NCBI GenBank assembly: GCA_963753575.1 | Contig: CAVWCR010000003.1 | Span: 1-64,000, forward strand | Origin: VAZQ01 sp963753575 | GTDB taxonomy: Bacteria; Pseudomonadota; Alphaproteobacteria; Rhizobiales; Xanthobacteraceae | Length of the DNA: 64,000 bases | Reading direction: 5' to 3' | In this document: one piece after another, positions 26,001 to 35,759 of the stretch | Layout: every line of letters begins with the position of its first letter | Numbering within the stretch: position 1 is the stretch's first letter | Notes under the pieces: generated by a model | What the model was told of the DNA's origin: nothing | Seen by the model: only the letters and a program-made list of their open reading frames with translations | Database searches by the model: none | Made by a program: the position numbers and the translations under genes

Positions 26001-26161
26001 TCGAGGGTTGTCGGGCTGCCGCGGCGATGCCCGACCACCGGTCTCGTCGATCGCGACCAGATGCTTCACGCTAATCTCGCGCCTGCGCGACGGTGTAGTT
26101 CTGAGCTTGCCGTGCGATCGGCTCGTGGCGCCGCGTCCGCTGGGACTGCGCTGCTGCACGA

Positions 26162-26645
26162 TCACGCGGGGGCGGTGCGGTTCCCAGGATGTGGCTTCGT
26201 CGGGTGCGCTCTCCGCACCTTCGAGGCGCCTCTTGGAGACTGTGCATTTGGAGCGGTCGGGCTGCCGGCTAGCTTGCCCGTCGTCTCGTCTGCCTCGGCG
26301 TCTCCCTCAAGATGCCCCTCCGTTACTCGGGTCGCGTTCCAGAGTTTTTGGGCGATGCTTATTGGGTCGATGCCGGCCGCCTGCCACCAGGCCTGTTCGT
26401 TGCCGAGGCGGTGCACCTCGCGGTGGTGCACCAGGCAAAGCGGCACGGTAAACTCATCGCTCGCCTTGCGTCCAAGCGCGCGCGGTTGCGCGTAGCGCAA
26501 GTGGTGCGGGTCCGACGGCGTGCGGCCGCAGATCAGGCAGGCCTGCCGGGCGACGTAGCGCAGATGGTCCTTGTTGCGGTAACGGCGCGGCTTGGCGGTC
26601 GCCAGCGCCGCCGGCTCGGCGAACGGTTTGCGCAACGGGAGGTGT
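26162..26645 (-). pseudogene. HNH-module remnant (copy 3, HNH motif complete)
   Basis: The minus strand encodes KPRRYRNKDHLRYVARQACL, then ICGRTPSDPHHLRYAQ, a PLCLVHHREVHRLGNEQAW segment and the tail GIDPISIAQKLWNATRVTEG. The Cys-xx-Cys, HH and HHREVH residues of the zinc/HNH fold are kept. Compared with the protein at 38.0-39.3 kb the ERF part is missing, so it is either a fragment or a free HNH protein without a clear start. The frame upstream of 26645 does not resemble the ERF domain. Confidence 0.65.
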
Positions 26646-26804
26646 GAACGAGAACGCCACGCGCGCGGCAGTCTGATAACGATCGCACACGCTGAGACTG
26701 TCAGAAAACACAAGCCATAAGCCGTATTGATGGAACAGTAGAATCTCTTGGGTTTTGAGTCCCGATGCGGCGAGATAGAATTCCTCCAAACGGAGGACTT
26801 TCGC

Positions 26805-27026
26805 ATGTCCGACATCATTCCAGGGGTCTTTGAGCCCGAAGCAGTGGAGGCAATGGGCCGCGCGTTCGACATGGCCGTTGCGGAACTTGGCTCCACGGTG
26901 AATCGTGAGTTCGTCGCGCTGAAAATAATAGACGCCGCTCAAACCGGAGAACTTGACCCCGGTAGGCTTTGCGCAAAGGCCGTCCGCTTCGCACGGAAAA
27001 TTTCGTCGCCCTCGATCGCGGCTTAG
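26805..27026 (+). CDS. Small hypothetical protein
   Basis: A 73-residue protein starting MSDIIPGVFEPEAVEAMGRA. It resembles, in pattern, the minus-strand protein at 33.5 kb: both have F-x-PE, then AFD-x-A, a VA-x-xII segment and a Cys or Gly-x-xDP-x-RL ending. Such proteins of about 80-100 residues are common hypothetical proteins in soil alphaproteobacteria. The sequence is mostly helical in composition with no membrane segment. Function unknown. Confidence 0.55.
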   Translation: MSDIIPGVFEPEAVEAMGRAFDMAVAELGSTVNREFVALKIIDAAQTGELDPGRLCAKAVRFARKISSPSIAA

Positions 27027-27227
27027 ACTGCAATCACGAATGAGGGAACCCACCCGCACGAACGGCGTTTGCATGTGGCTTGGTGCCGGCCCCCCTCCCT
27101 CGCGGGAGAAAGGCACTTGGCTCAGAGGGCCTCTGCATCGGGCCGAGGCCTTCTGTAGCCCAAACCCTGGACCAACAATCACCGAAAGTGTTTGTGCCCT
27201 TGTGGCGGGGGTTGAGGGGGCGCTTGC

Positions 27228-27879
27228 ATGTTATTGCGCATAAGTGACCGCGTTGCCTTTCTTTTTGAGCGGGCCGCCGATTGCCACGAAAAGATGCAGA
27301 GAGCCCGTGATTTAGCTGAGCGAGAATTTTACCTGCGCAATCCGAGGGATCGCGGGCAGCGATTCCGACGCATTGCGGGCACCGTTCCGACGATCGTGGG
27401 CAGTCCGATGGAGGCATTGCAGACCACGATCAGGTCGATCGAGAAGCGGCTCAGGGCGCAACATCGTGCCAGCGTGGAAAGCCGCCGGATCGAGAGCATC
27501 CCAGGAATCGGCATGATCGATGCAAGCGCGATCACCGACACGGTTATGGACCCGAAGGCGTTCTGCTCGGGACGCGACTTCGCGCCTTGGATCGGGCTTG
27601 TGCCGCGCCAGGATTTCGACCGGAGGCAAACAGAAGCTTGGGCCGATTTCGAAGCAGGGCGACCGCTACATACGACGCATTCTGGTCGTCGGAGCGCATG
27701 CGGTCCTGCAGCGTGGTCGCCGACAGCCGGAAAAGTACCCTTGGCTCACCCAGCTCCCCGCGGGCAAACCGTTCAGGGTCGCGGCGGTGGCGCTGGCCAA
27801 CAAGATGGCGCGCGTCCCCTGGGCACTGTTGGCCAAGGGTGGGACCTATCGGGCACATGCGCCCGTGTCGGCATCGTAA
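27228..27879 (+). pseudogene. IS110 family transposase remnant
   Basis: The C-terminal half of an IS110/IS902-type transposase. ESIPGIGMIDASAITDTV and FAPWIGLVPRQ are in one frame; then, after a shift near 27612, GGKQKLGPISKQGDRYIRRI, LVVGAHAVLQRGR and VAAVALANKMARVPWALL follow in another. The N-terminal DEDD domain is missing here. An N-terminal piece of the same family lies on the opposite strand near 34.2 kb, but it need not be from the same copy. Confidence 0.8.
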
Positions 27880-28300
27880 GGGGTCTGGCGACGGGCAAAT
27901 GAGGTAGCGTCTACAGGTAGATCAATTGCAGGGGTGATGACGACGTTGATGCGAAACGGTCGAGACCGTCGATCGGAAAGCCCGTTGTGGGCCACGCGAG
28001 GAAAAGCGCGCGCTTTTGGTTGGGACCGATCAGCGGATCACATCAGGGCCAGCGGCCAAAGCGGCCGCATCGCTGGAGAGGAAATCCTCCCCGCGAAAAC
28101 AGGCCGGATACATGGCTGCCACCCGACCCACTCGCGGATCGTCAAATTCCTCTTGCAACGCGGGCGCCGTCCATACATGGCCCCACACCGACGTTTCGCT
28201 GCAAACCGTGAAACGTCTGGATTCGGGTGGCAAGCGGACGCGTTACGCGCGCTTCGAGTTTAGTTGAGATTGGACCGATCTGAGACAATGTTCAGTCATC
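27880..28300. other. Region without a supported gene
   Basis: About 420 bases after the IS110 remnant. A short plus-strand frame from 28112 ends KRLDSGGKRTRYARFEFS and could be the tail of a lost gene, but no family is recognised. No repeat or terminator seen. Confidence 0.35.
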
Positions 28301-29151
28301 CTACTGTGCACGCTTAGCGCCTGAGCCGATGACGAATTCGAGTTCTGTCTCGAAGCGTCCGTCGACTTCAAATGGCGCGAGACATTCGCGCACCTCGGCC
28401 CAGGCCTTTGATTGCTCGTTTTTATTCAAATTCGCCACAACCGCGCGATAGGCGCCAAACGCCTGTTGCATCATTTCCAGCGTGATGTCGGCGCTTGGCA
28501 AACGTAGCGGCGCTCTGGCGATCTCGGTCTTGACATCCACGAAGCCGCAATCTTGCAGCAAGTTCCCCAAGACACCGTCTTGCCCCAAAGCGAAAATTCC
28601 GGGCTGGTCTGCAGCGGGAGGCTGCTTGCCGGCATGTCGCAATAGGACCCGCATGGGCTGAGACATGAACGGGTTTCTGGCGGGCGTCGAGAAAACGAGC
28701 GCCGCAAAGCGCTTTCCTGGCTTGAGGACGCGTTGGATTGCCGCCAGCGCCTCAGATGGCAAGGGAAAGGCATCAAGCCTAATCTGCACGTAGCTGCGTC
28801 GAAAGGCATTATCCTCTCATTTAAATCATCCGCTGCGCATTCAAGCGTCTCTATGTTGCCCATTCCCTCCCGTTCGGCGCGTCGGTGGATATGTTCCAAC
28901 ATGGTGCCGGAAATATCGCTGGCTACGACGACGCCATCCGGGCCGACACGCTTGGCGGCCTGAATGGTCTGAGCGCCGGCACCGCAGGCGACATCGAGTA
29001 CACGCGATCCGGCTCCGACTCCGGCCATGCTGATCAGTGTGTCAGTGACACCCGCGAGGCCGCTAGAAAACACGTTTTCCCAGCTTGCCCAGCCGGGGGC
29101 CGCAGAATCCCAGGTTTTCCTGAGTTCCGACTTTAATTTCTGTTCGACCAT
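28301..29151 (-). pseudogene. Class I SAM-dependent methyltransferase, frameshifted
   Basis: Methyltransferase of the UbiE/type 11 group, about 283 codons. Motif I is VLDVACGAGAQTIQAAKRVG, with later DGVVVASDISGTMLEHIHRR and NERIMPFDAATCRLG. Near 28790 the frame changes. The second half continues IQRVLKPGKRFAALVFSTPA in another frame, then NLLQDCGFVDVKTEIARAPL to the end. The two halves fit one protein of ordinary length. The substrate cannot be told. It lies among remnants, and a tautomerase gene follows upstream on the same strand about 190 bp away. Confidence 0.8.
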
Positions 29152-29342
29152 TGGCGTTCATTCCTTTCAAATATGCGGCAACGGAATGGAGAGAGCGAAC
29201 TGCGCAGGCCATTGGTACGCCAGCGATGATGTTTTGAACGCCCACCGGCACGACATACGTAGCCAGCGCAGCCCAGATTAAGCGACATCCTCCGTCGCCC
29301 CCGGATGTCGCTTCGCTCCATCGGGAGCTGTGTTAAAGGTTT

Positions 29343-29651
29343 CTAAGCCACCGAGCGCACCCGAACAAAAAGGGGGCCCCGCCTCCGGGAACCGATGTCG
29401 GGCAGCGGAAAACGGGGCCGCGCTCGGGCAGCGTGGCGGCCTGAGGCCATCTCTTTGACGGCATAGGTGGTCAACGGCTTGCCGCCGATCCCCCAGTCGC
29501 CGCCGTTTACCTCATTGATGGTCACGACGGTCACGCCGCGAAGGTTTTCACCCTCCACCTGCACCATCGCGTCGGTCACTTTTTCAATGATCTTCTTCTT
29601 GGCCTCTGGCGAGAACACGCCTTCGATCGCATGGATTTGAACGAGGGGCAT
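29343..29651 (-). CDS. 4-oxalocrotonate tautomerase family protein
   Basis: Small tautomerase with the catalytic N-terminal Pro after Met (MPLVQIHAIEGVFSPEAKKK). The core ends at about residue 70 (WGIGGKPLTTYAVKEMASG), the usual family length. The last 30 residues (RHAARARPRFPLPDIGSRRR and on) look unlike the family, so the original stop has probably been lost by an indel near 29440. Such proteins tautomerise enol/keto acids or act on dehalogenation intermediates. Confidence 0.8.
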   Translation of the reverse strand: MPLVQIHAIEGVFSPEAKKKIIEKVTDAMVQVEGENLRGVTVVTINEVNGGDWGIGGKPLTTYAVKEMASGRHAARARPRFPLPDIGSRRRGPLFVRVRSVA

Positions 29652-30814
29652 GAGTTTTGATCTCTGCTGGCGTTGCCGCCCCTGACGGTTAAAAACAAGG
29701 CGTGGTCGTTCGTTCCTGCTGCGATACCGTGCCGCACAGCGCGTGACGGGTTAGCCGAAGGCGTAACCCGCCGGCTCGAACCTGCGACGCCGTTTGATGC
29801 TGCTCGCCCGCCGGGCGATGAGGTGATTGAGGGCAACGTCGCTAGTGGCCCGGAAGAGGCCCATCGCAATGTCTGCAATCCGTTCGCGAACGGAGGGTAA
29901 GCGGAAAATATAAACTCGTTTTGAGTATTATCGCCCGGACCCCGGAACCGACGTCAGGGCCAGCGGTGCGAACCGGCGCGACCAAACCCAACTTCCCTCG
30001 CGTGCACGATGGCTTGAGCTCGGCTACTCGCAGCCTCTGACCAGTTGCTGCCAGTCGTGCAAAAGGTCTCTGGTCCTGTCCTCGTCAAACACGCCGCCGG
30101 CAGCCGATCATCCCGCAGCGCCACAAGCCTCCTGAGTCACATCGCATGAGTGGCAGACTGACGCATTGTTTTGGCGCGTGCATGGTATATTGTTGCTGCA
30201 AGCAATTGATGTCGCACTCGCCAGTCTCCCGACCCCGCGGCATGGAAAGAAGCCCTGGTGTTCCCCCGCCGGGGCTTCGCCTCGCTCCCGCTTGGGACCA
30301 GCGTTCGGCGTGTCACGCGGTGCGGGTTGCGTGCTACCGATATCGCGTTACGCCAATATTCAGCTGCGAAACGTTTGTATCAGCAGTTCCGGCGGTGTCG
30401 CGCGCTGTTGAGCGCCTTCGTCAAGGTAGATCGCGGCGAATTTTCCGAAACTTCGGAGGCCCTTAAGCAACCTGCGCTTTCGCCGCTGCTGCTTTTTGGT
30501 TCCGACCTGATTTGTAAGGCGGTCGATCTGCTCACGCGCCAAGGGCCTTGAGCTGTTCCAGCAGCCCCCTGCGAGCGCTGGATGCGCGGGTTCCAAGCCC
30601 TGCGACGTATGGTCCCGGAATCGCAGCGGACGCGACCGCCATTCAGACCTATTTGATTGGAATGCGACTTACGCGGCCGGGCCGGCGCTGCAAGGTGGCA
30701 CGCCGGTCCGAGCCAAGTCGGGGAGCCGCAATATCGCGCGGGCGGCATGGCGCTTGGCGCGCACACGCCGCTCTCGTCCGTTACAGCCTAGCCGCCGGAC
30801 CATGGAGGCTTGCG
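29652..30814. other. Long region without a recognised gene
   Basis: About 1160 bases. Open frames on both strands are short or low in family similarity. On the minus strand at about 30560-30360, LAREQIDRLTNQVGTKKQQR, with a following basic stretch, might be part of a decayed gene. The last bases carry GGAGG at 30804-30808 for the stress-protein start. No repeat, RNA gene or terminator is clear. Confidence 0.4.
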
Positions 30815-31693
30815 ATGAGCATCAAGAGAATCCTTGTTCCGCTTCCCGGCTCCGCCGAGCATGCTGCCGAGATCGAGACAGCCTTGTCGGCGGCGAAAGC
30901 GCTTGGGGCCCATGTCGAGGCATTGTTCATCCGCGAACCTCCGCGCCCAGCCCAACGCGGCAGGGATGTCTTTAATTGTTACAAGGAACAGCTGGCGATC
31001 ACTCGCCCGATCGACCGGCACGCCGAAGCCCAGGCCCAGCTCGCCCAGGAGGCGCACGAACGTTTTGCGGCCGCGTGCGCGGCCGTGGCCATCCCGTTGT
31101 TGCCAGCGAACGAGATGCCCGCCACGCTGCCGGCCGCTTCCTGGCGCGTAGCCGAAGGATCCTACGACACGATTGCCGCTACGCGCGCTGCTGCGTTCGA
31201 TATCACGGTCGCCGCGAGTGCGGCCGTCGTGGCACCGCTCAAAGGCATCGCGGAGAAGTCCTTGTTGCAGACGCGCAGGCCGGTGCTGCTCGCGCCCTCC
31301 GAATACACGACCGAACTGACCGACACCGCGATGGTCGCCTGGGACGAGAGTTTGGAATGCTGGCACGCGCTCTCGGCTGCACTCCCGTTCCTGCAGCGCG
31401 CGCGCTCGGTGCAGGTCTTGAGCGTCGACCGCAACCCGGAAAGCCGCCGGGCATCACAGATGGAGGCGCTCGCCTATCTGCGATGCCATGGCATCGCGGC
31501 GGACGCGCAGGTGATCGCCCCGCATTTGCGTCCCGTCGGCAGCACGCTGTTGGCAGAGGCAGACGAGCAACGCGTTGGATTGCTGGTGATGGGCGCCTAT
31601 TCGCATAGTCGCTTGCGCGAGATGCTGCTCGGCGGCGCGACACGCTACATTCTCCAGAATGCAATATCGCAGGCCGTACTGATGGCACATTGA
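30815..31693 (+). CDS. Universal stress protein (tandem UspA-type)
   Basis: A 292-residue protein with start ATG at 30815 and GGAGG seven bases upstream. It begins MSIKRILVPLPGSAEHAAEI, with two UspA-like halves. The second half holds VAWDESLECWHALSAALPFL and ends LLVMGAYSHSRLREMLLGGA-TRYIL, the ATP-binding type G-x2-G-x9-G(S/T) region. The first half lacks such a glycine motif. Proteins of this length are common two-domain stress proteins. It stands alone, transcribed to the right. Confidence 0.85.
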   Translation: MSIKRILVPLPGSAEHAAEIETALSAAKALGAHVEALFIREPPRPAQRGRDVFNCYKEQLAITRPIDRHAEAQAQLAQEAHERFAAACAAVAIPLLPANEMPATLPAASWRVAEGSYDTIAATRAAAFDITVAASAAVVAPLKGIAEKSLLQTRRPVLLAPSEYTTELTDTAMVAWDESLECWHALSAALPFLQRARSVQVLSVDRNPESRRASQMEALAYLRCHGIAADAQVIAPHLRPVGSTLLAEADEQRVGLLVMGAYSHSRLREMLLGGATRYILQNAISQAVLMAH

Positions 31694-32139
31694 CCGTCAG
31701 AGCCAGGCGCTCGCGTTGATTGCCTGACGTCACATAGCGACACCCAGCCGGCTTCAATCATTGGCGCCGCACACTTTGTGGAACCGACGCCGAGCCGAAG
31801 GCTTGGGTCCCTTGGAGCGGCGGAAATTGAGAGCAGCAGGGGCCACGCGGAGCGCCCCGGGCGGCCTTTTTTGTCAGCCGCTGTGGCGGGTTCATGTTCC
31901 TATTTGGAGCCCTAATGTCGCAGCTACGGAACCGACTGACATGCCCTGCGTTTAGGGCTGCGGAGGGGCGACCATCAGGAGGCCACGTGCCCGGGGACGG
32001 CTTAGACAACGGAACGGAGTAGCAACTGCGCCAGAACGGTGTTGCGTTTTTGCCAAGGGTTGCTGAGACGTTCCTTGAACCATGCAACACGCGGATTTGT
32101 GTCTTGCCGCGATCTTCTCGGGAGCAGTTGAGCGATAGG
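31694..32139. other. Region without a recognised gene
   Basis: About 445 bases between the stress protein and the IS1380 remnant. It may include the degraded end of that IS, since the minus-strand frame stays open, but the conserved Glu region of an IS1380 transposase is not seen. No other feature found. Confidence 0.35.
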
Positions 32140-33125
32140 TCTCTGACATGAACCCGGTCGACAGATACGTTGGGTGTCGAGCCCTTGCTCTGTGGCCTCG
32201 ATGCGGGCGACGACGCGGCGCTCGCGATGCCAGGATCCCGCCGCGTGGCGGGTCTCGGCGTAGCCGCGCACGACAGCCTTGCTGGCGAGCGCGCGTTCGG
32301 TGCGAACCGCATCGGCGACCTGGTCGAGCTTCCTGGCGAGCGGCTTGGTGCCGGCCAGGCCGAAGATGTAGTCGATGCCATTCTGCTCGCACCAGGCCAT
32401 CACCTCGGGGCAGGCGTAATGGCTGTCGCCTCGGACGGTGATGCGCGTGTTGGGCCAGCGCCGGCGAATATGCCGAACCAGGCGGCGCAGATGCGCCCGA
32501 ACCTCAACGCCGCTCGGCGTCTTGCCGGGGCGCAGGATAACCGCAACCGGCCGACTGCGCTCGGTGTCGTAGACGTGGATCGGCAGAAAGCAGTGTTCGT
32601 CGTAATGGGCGTTGAACAGGGAGAGTTGCTGACGGCCATGTGCCACGTCGACCGTGTCGTCGATATCGAGCGTCACCGCGCTCGGCGCCCGCGCGTAGCT
32701 GTCCATCCAAATGTCGACCAGCGCGTAGCTCAGTCGGATCGCCTCGCGTAGCTGCGGGGCATTCTCGAGCCGAGACATGGTCGGCTGCGAGCACAAAGCC
32801 CGACGTCCGGCAGCTGGCCGCAGGCGGGCTTCAAGGCCGGATCGCCGCGCAGATGATGGAGATCGTTGCCGTCCTCATAGCCGCACGCGATCGCGAAGAT
32901 GCGGGTGCGGATCATGTCGGCAAGAACTGTGCACGATCCGCGTCGGATCGCGCCGCTCGGGAAACACGCTGGACAGCTTCTCCGCCATGCCCGATGAGTA
33001 CGGTCCGCCAAGCCCGGAAGCATGACGCCTCCATCGGACGTCAGTCGGCCTCCGTCGAACGCGGCTGTGATCTTCTTGCGTGCTACGGCTGGAAACGAGA
33101 ACGGCGCAATCGTGTTGTCCGTCAT
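32140..33125 (-). pseudogene. IS1380 family transposase remnant
   Basis: Start MTDNTIAPFSFPAVARKKIT on the minus strand at 33125, typical for IS1380. At least one indel near 33000 and another near 32800 separate three frames: FDGGRLTSDGGVMLPGLADR; DMIRTRIFAIACGYEDGNDL; and SRLENAPQLREAIRLSYALV, onward to VTLDIDDTVDVAHG (first catalytic Asp) and ITVRGDSHYACPEVM (second Asp). The third catalytic residue region (normally after RYVVTN) is replaced by unrelated sequence. The element is dead. Confidence 0.85.
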
Positions 33126-33357
33126 GGCGAGTGTGGCGACCCTGAGATGCGCGGAGGGTGGGATTCGACAACCAAATCCTACGCCACGTCAGCGGCTTAC
33201 GCCACGCTCGCCAGCCTTTTCGCAAACCCTTCATGAATAAGATGGGCTAGGTGTGAAACTAGAAAGCCGTTGGCGCGTTAACCAGGCACTCGCACGTTCT
33301 CCGCCCCCCCCCAACCCCCCTGCGGTTTCGTGCGGGTGCTATGTTGCGACGTGCAAA

Positions 33358-33389
33358 GCCCCGGTTGGTTGCGACCTACCAACCGGGGC
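33358..33389. other. Strong RNA hairpin, 12-bp perfect stem
   Basis: GCCCCGGTTGGT, an 8-base loop, then the exact complement ACCAACCGGGGC. It lies 95 bp before a terminator-like hairpin on the plus strand, without an open frame of known family between. The pair could be the body and end of a small RNA. Confidence 0.45.
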
Positions 33390-33483
33390 GCTCCACTGCG
33401 TGGAACTTTCCAGTACCTCATTTCATTAGTTTAGCGCGAACTGACGCACGTCCTTTCAGAGCGGGCAGGACCTGCGCCGGTGC

Positions 33484-33519
33484 CCTCGGCTCATCGGGGT
33501 GGGGGCCGAGGTCTTTTTT
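33484..33519 (+). terminator. Rho-independent terminator
   Basis: Stem CCTCGGC (33484-33490) pairs with GCCGAGG (33505-33511), followed by TCTTTTTT. This has the form of an intrinsic terminator for plus-strand transcription. No annotated plus-strand gene ends here, so it may end a non-coding transcript that includes the hairpin at 33358. Confidence 0.6.
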
Positions 33520-33531
33520 GTTTGTGTGGCC

Positions 33532-33804
33532 TCAGGTCCGCTCCCGCGCAAATCCAAAAACGCAACAATCGCGGCCTAACGGATCTAACCCGAGACTTTC
33601 CAGCGCTGCTGAGCGCAATCGCTCTGGGTTGCTCTCACCACACTTTGCAAGTTCGATGATCCGCATCGCGACCAAGAGCGGCAATTCGTCGTCGCGCTTA
33701 TCGACGCGTAACGCCGTCATTGCGTCATCAAATGCATCACCGAGGACCTTCACCTCTTCAGGCGTGAACACGTGGTAATTCGCTGTAAAGTTCTGGATCA
33801 GCAT
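33532..33804 (-). CDS. Small hypothetical protein (paralogue of the 26.8-kb protein)
   Basis: A 90-residue protein starting MLIQNFTANYHVFTPEEVKV, with GGAG about eight bases before the ATG at 33804; the frame also has upstream Met codons. It shares with the 26.8-kb protein the pattern F-x-PE, AFDDAM, a LLVAMRIIELAKCGESNPER segment (there VALKIIDAAQTGELDPGR) and the RL ending. Function unknown. The paralogues lie in the remnant-rich part of the window. Confidence 0.55.
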   Translation of the reverse strand: MLIQNFTANYHVFTPEEVKVLGDAFDDAMTALRVDKRDDELPLLVAMRIIELAKCGESNPERLRSAALESLGLDPLGRDCCVFGFARERT

Positions 33805-34212
33805 GATCATAACTCCGTTGTTTACACGCAGGGGATACGATCGATCTCTCCATGGTCTTTTCAGCATGTGGTCAATTTGGGACCGCAATCCATCTATTTC
33901 TCGGAGCTTCTGTGCAGTTCCGACTATAAATTTTCGTGATAATTCATTACTATAGACCTTTCTCACATAAGAGGCAGAGGCTTATCGTCGAGCCCGGCCA
34001 GCAGACACATCGTTACCAGCGCGCCCGCATTCCCCGCACCGTTTTTGGCGTCGTTGCCAGTTCTAGACCACGCATCAGCTGGTTCTGGCCGCGCCAGGCA
34101 GGGGTATCTGGTGCGGAGCGTGCTCCGATACGTCATCCACAGTCGATATCTTCGGCGCCGCCAGAGAGCGATTTGGCCGGCGTGGGTTGCTTTTGAACCG
34201 GCGAGCAGACTA
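33805..34212. other. Region without a recognised gene
   Basis: About 400 bases between the small hypothetical gene and the IS110 N-terminal remnant. It may contain decayed IS110 sequence, but no catalytic motif could be traced. The stretch 33900-33970 is AT-rich and could hold the promoter of the minus-strand gene. Confidence 0.35.
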
Positions 34213-34287
34213 CCGATCCGGGTCAACGCCGTGGACTTGAAACACTGACTTGGCGATATCAAAACCGATTGCAGTGACCGCTAGCAT
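34213..34287 (-). pseudogene. IS110 transposase N-terminal remnant
   Basis: The minus strand starts at 34287 with GGAG just upstream and reads MLAVTAIGFDIAKSVFQVHG then VDPDR before a stop. GFDIAKSVFQVHGVD is the classic N-terminus of IS110 transposases, with the first catalytic Asp. The rest of the gene is not recognisable downstream. Confidence 0.7.
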
Positions 34288-34538
34288 GATTGGCTCCTCC
34301 GAATTGTGGGGCCTAACAGCACCCACATCCGAGGCACTCACGTGCTGGTGAAGGAGGCCTCCACAACCGCTCAATTGCTTATCGCCGGCACGCGAGCGCG
34401 ACAAACGAGCTGCAGTTCCGGGCAGTCATCTCGCAGCGTAGTGCGACGTGAATCTTTTGAGCTTGCCAACTGCGGGGATGGCCACCAATTGTTCCATCTG
34501 CTAAGGCTTTCAACCTTGTCACAATGAGGAGGCGTGCC

Positions 34539-34778
34539 ATGTTGTTGCCGGCACAATACGCGTGGTTTCAGCCCGTGCTCATCGCAAGCATTGTGGTGTT
34601 CATCATTGATTTACTTGGCAACTGGATCGCTTTCGGCAACCGCTACCTCAACGCCCTCGTGAGCGCGGTGTTATTTGCCCTCGTGTTTGGAGCCCTGGTC
34701 TATTTCGGTTACGGCAGTGTGTCGATGTCAGTAACGACGACGCCAAGTCCAACCGCCCCCGCGCAGACAAGTAAATAA
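34539..34778 (+). CDS. Small membrane protein, hypothetical
   Basis: A 79-residue protein with ATG at 34539 and a strong GAGGAGG Shine-Dalgarno at 34526-34532. Two hydrophobic helices: VLIASIVVFIIDLLGNWIAF and ALVSAVLFALVFGALVYFGY. The tail is short and Ser/Thr/Pro-rich (TTTPSPTAPAQTSK). The form is that of a small inner-membrane protein; no family recognised. It stands upstream of the FkbM methyltransferase, about 150 bp away, same strand. Confidence 0.7.
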   Translation: MLLPAQYAWFQPVLIASIVVFIIDLLGNWIAFGNRYLNALVSAVLFALVFGALVYFGYGSVSMSVTTTPSPTAPAQTSK

Positions 34779-34930
34779 GCCAACCGAGGCATTTCACCTT
34801 TGGGTCGATCGCGCCTGAGCTCCGTCAACCGGATCATCGGCCTTATTTTGGACTTCCCCAAACGCCGACGTAAATTCACGCCGGCTATGCTACTGAGGGG
34901 CCCTGGCCGCCCCGAACATGACGAAGGGCG

Positions 34931-35719
34931 ATGCTTGACTTATTTGGCGCTGGCATCGGGGCGTCCGGTTCGGCTTGCATTCAGGGGTGTGGCGATGTCG
35001 CTTCCACTGCGATGGCCTCGTGTGGTCCGGCGCATTTTTACCGAACGCTTATCGCGGAAGAGGCACGCTCGGGCGAGCCCGAGCTCGCTGTCCTGGCCAA
35101 GCTGGTGCCGCGTGGCGGCACCGCCGTCGACATAGGTGCCAACCAGGGGGTCTACGCCTACGCCCTTGCGGATATCGCCGACCTGGTCGTCGCGTTTGAG
35201 CCCAACCCCGACTATGCCTTCTTCGCGCGCTGGATGTTGCGCGGCCGCGCCGAGGTCCACAAAGTAGCACTCTCAAACGAGTCCGGCCGTGGGATTTTGC
35301 ATGTCCCACTTTCCGATCGGGGCGTGGTTCTCCATCTTGCCGGGAGCCTGAAGCGAACACACTCTCAGTTTCGCAATAACAAGACCTATGACGTTGCGAT
35401 CCGCAGGCTTGACGATTTCGGCTTAGTGGATGTGCATTTCGTCAAGGCTGACGTCGAGGGCAGTGAGCGCGAGGTGCTTGCTGGCGCCGTGGCAACCCTC
35501 GCGCGCCGACCGGCCGATAATCCTGCTCGAACTATGTCCGTCCACCACAAGGATCCTGGCACCGATACGGCGGTGATCTGCGAGAGTTTTGGCTACGACG
35601 CCTTCATCATCCAGCACGGCGAGAAGATCGCGGCGCTACCCGTGATTGCCGCTCTTGGCAAGAATTCTACTTGGGGAACCGAAATTCAGTCGCGAAACGT
35701 GCTCTTCCTGCCGCGATGA
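34931..35719 (+). pseudogene. FkbM family methyltransferase with several compensating indels
   Basis: SAM-dependent methyltransferase of the FkbM type: ELAVLAKLVPRGGTAVDIGA then NQGVYAYALAD (motif I), VVAFEPNPDYA, VHFVKADVEGSEREVLAG and a C-terminal SFGYDAFIIQHGEKIAALPV. Although one frame is open throughout, two stretches read better in other frames. After MLDLF the frame with GRPVRLAFRGVAMSLPLRWP fits, returning at a T-homopolymer near 35037-35041. After VATLAR, a different frame gives DRPIILLEL. So at least four single-base changes cancel each other. Such proteins methylate sugar hydroxyls of surface glycans or natural products. Confidence 0.75.
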
Positions 35720-35759
35720 CCGGAGCGACCAGCGTAGCTGACGCGTGGGCATGCTCGTC

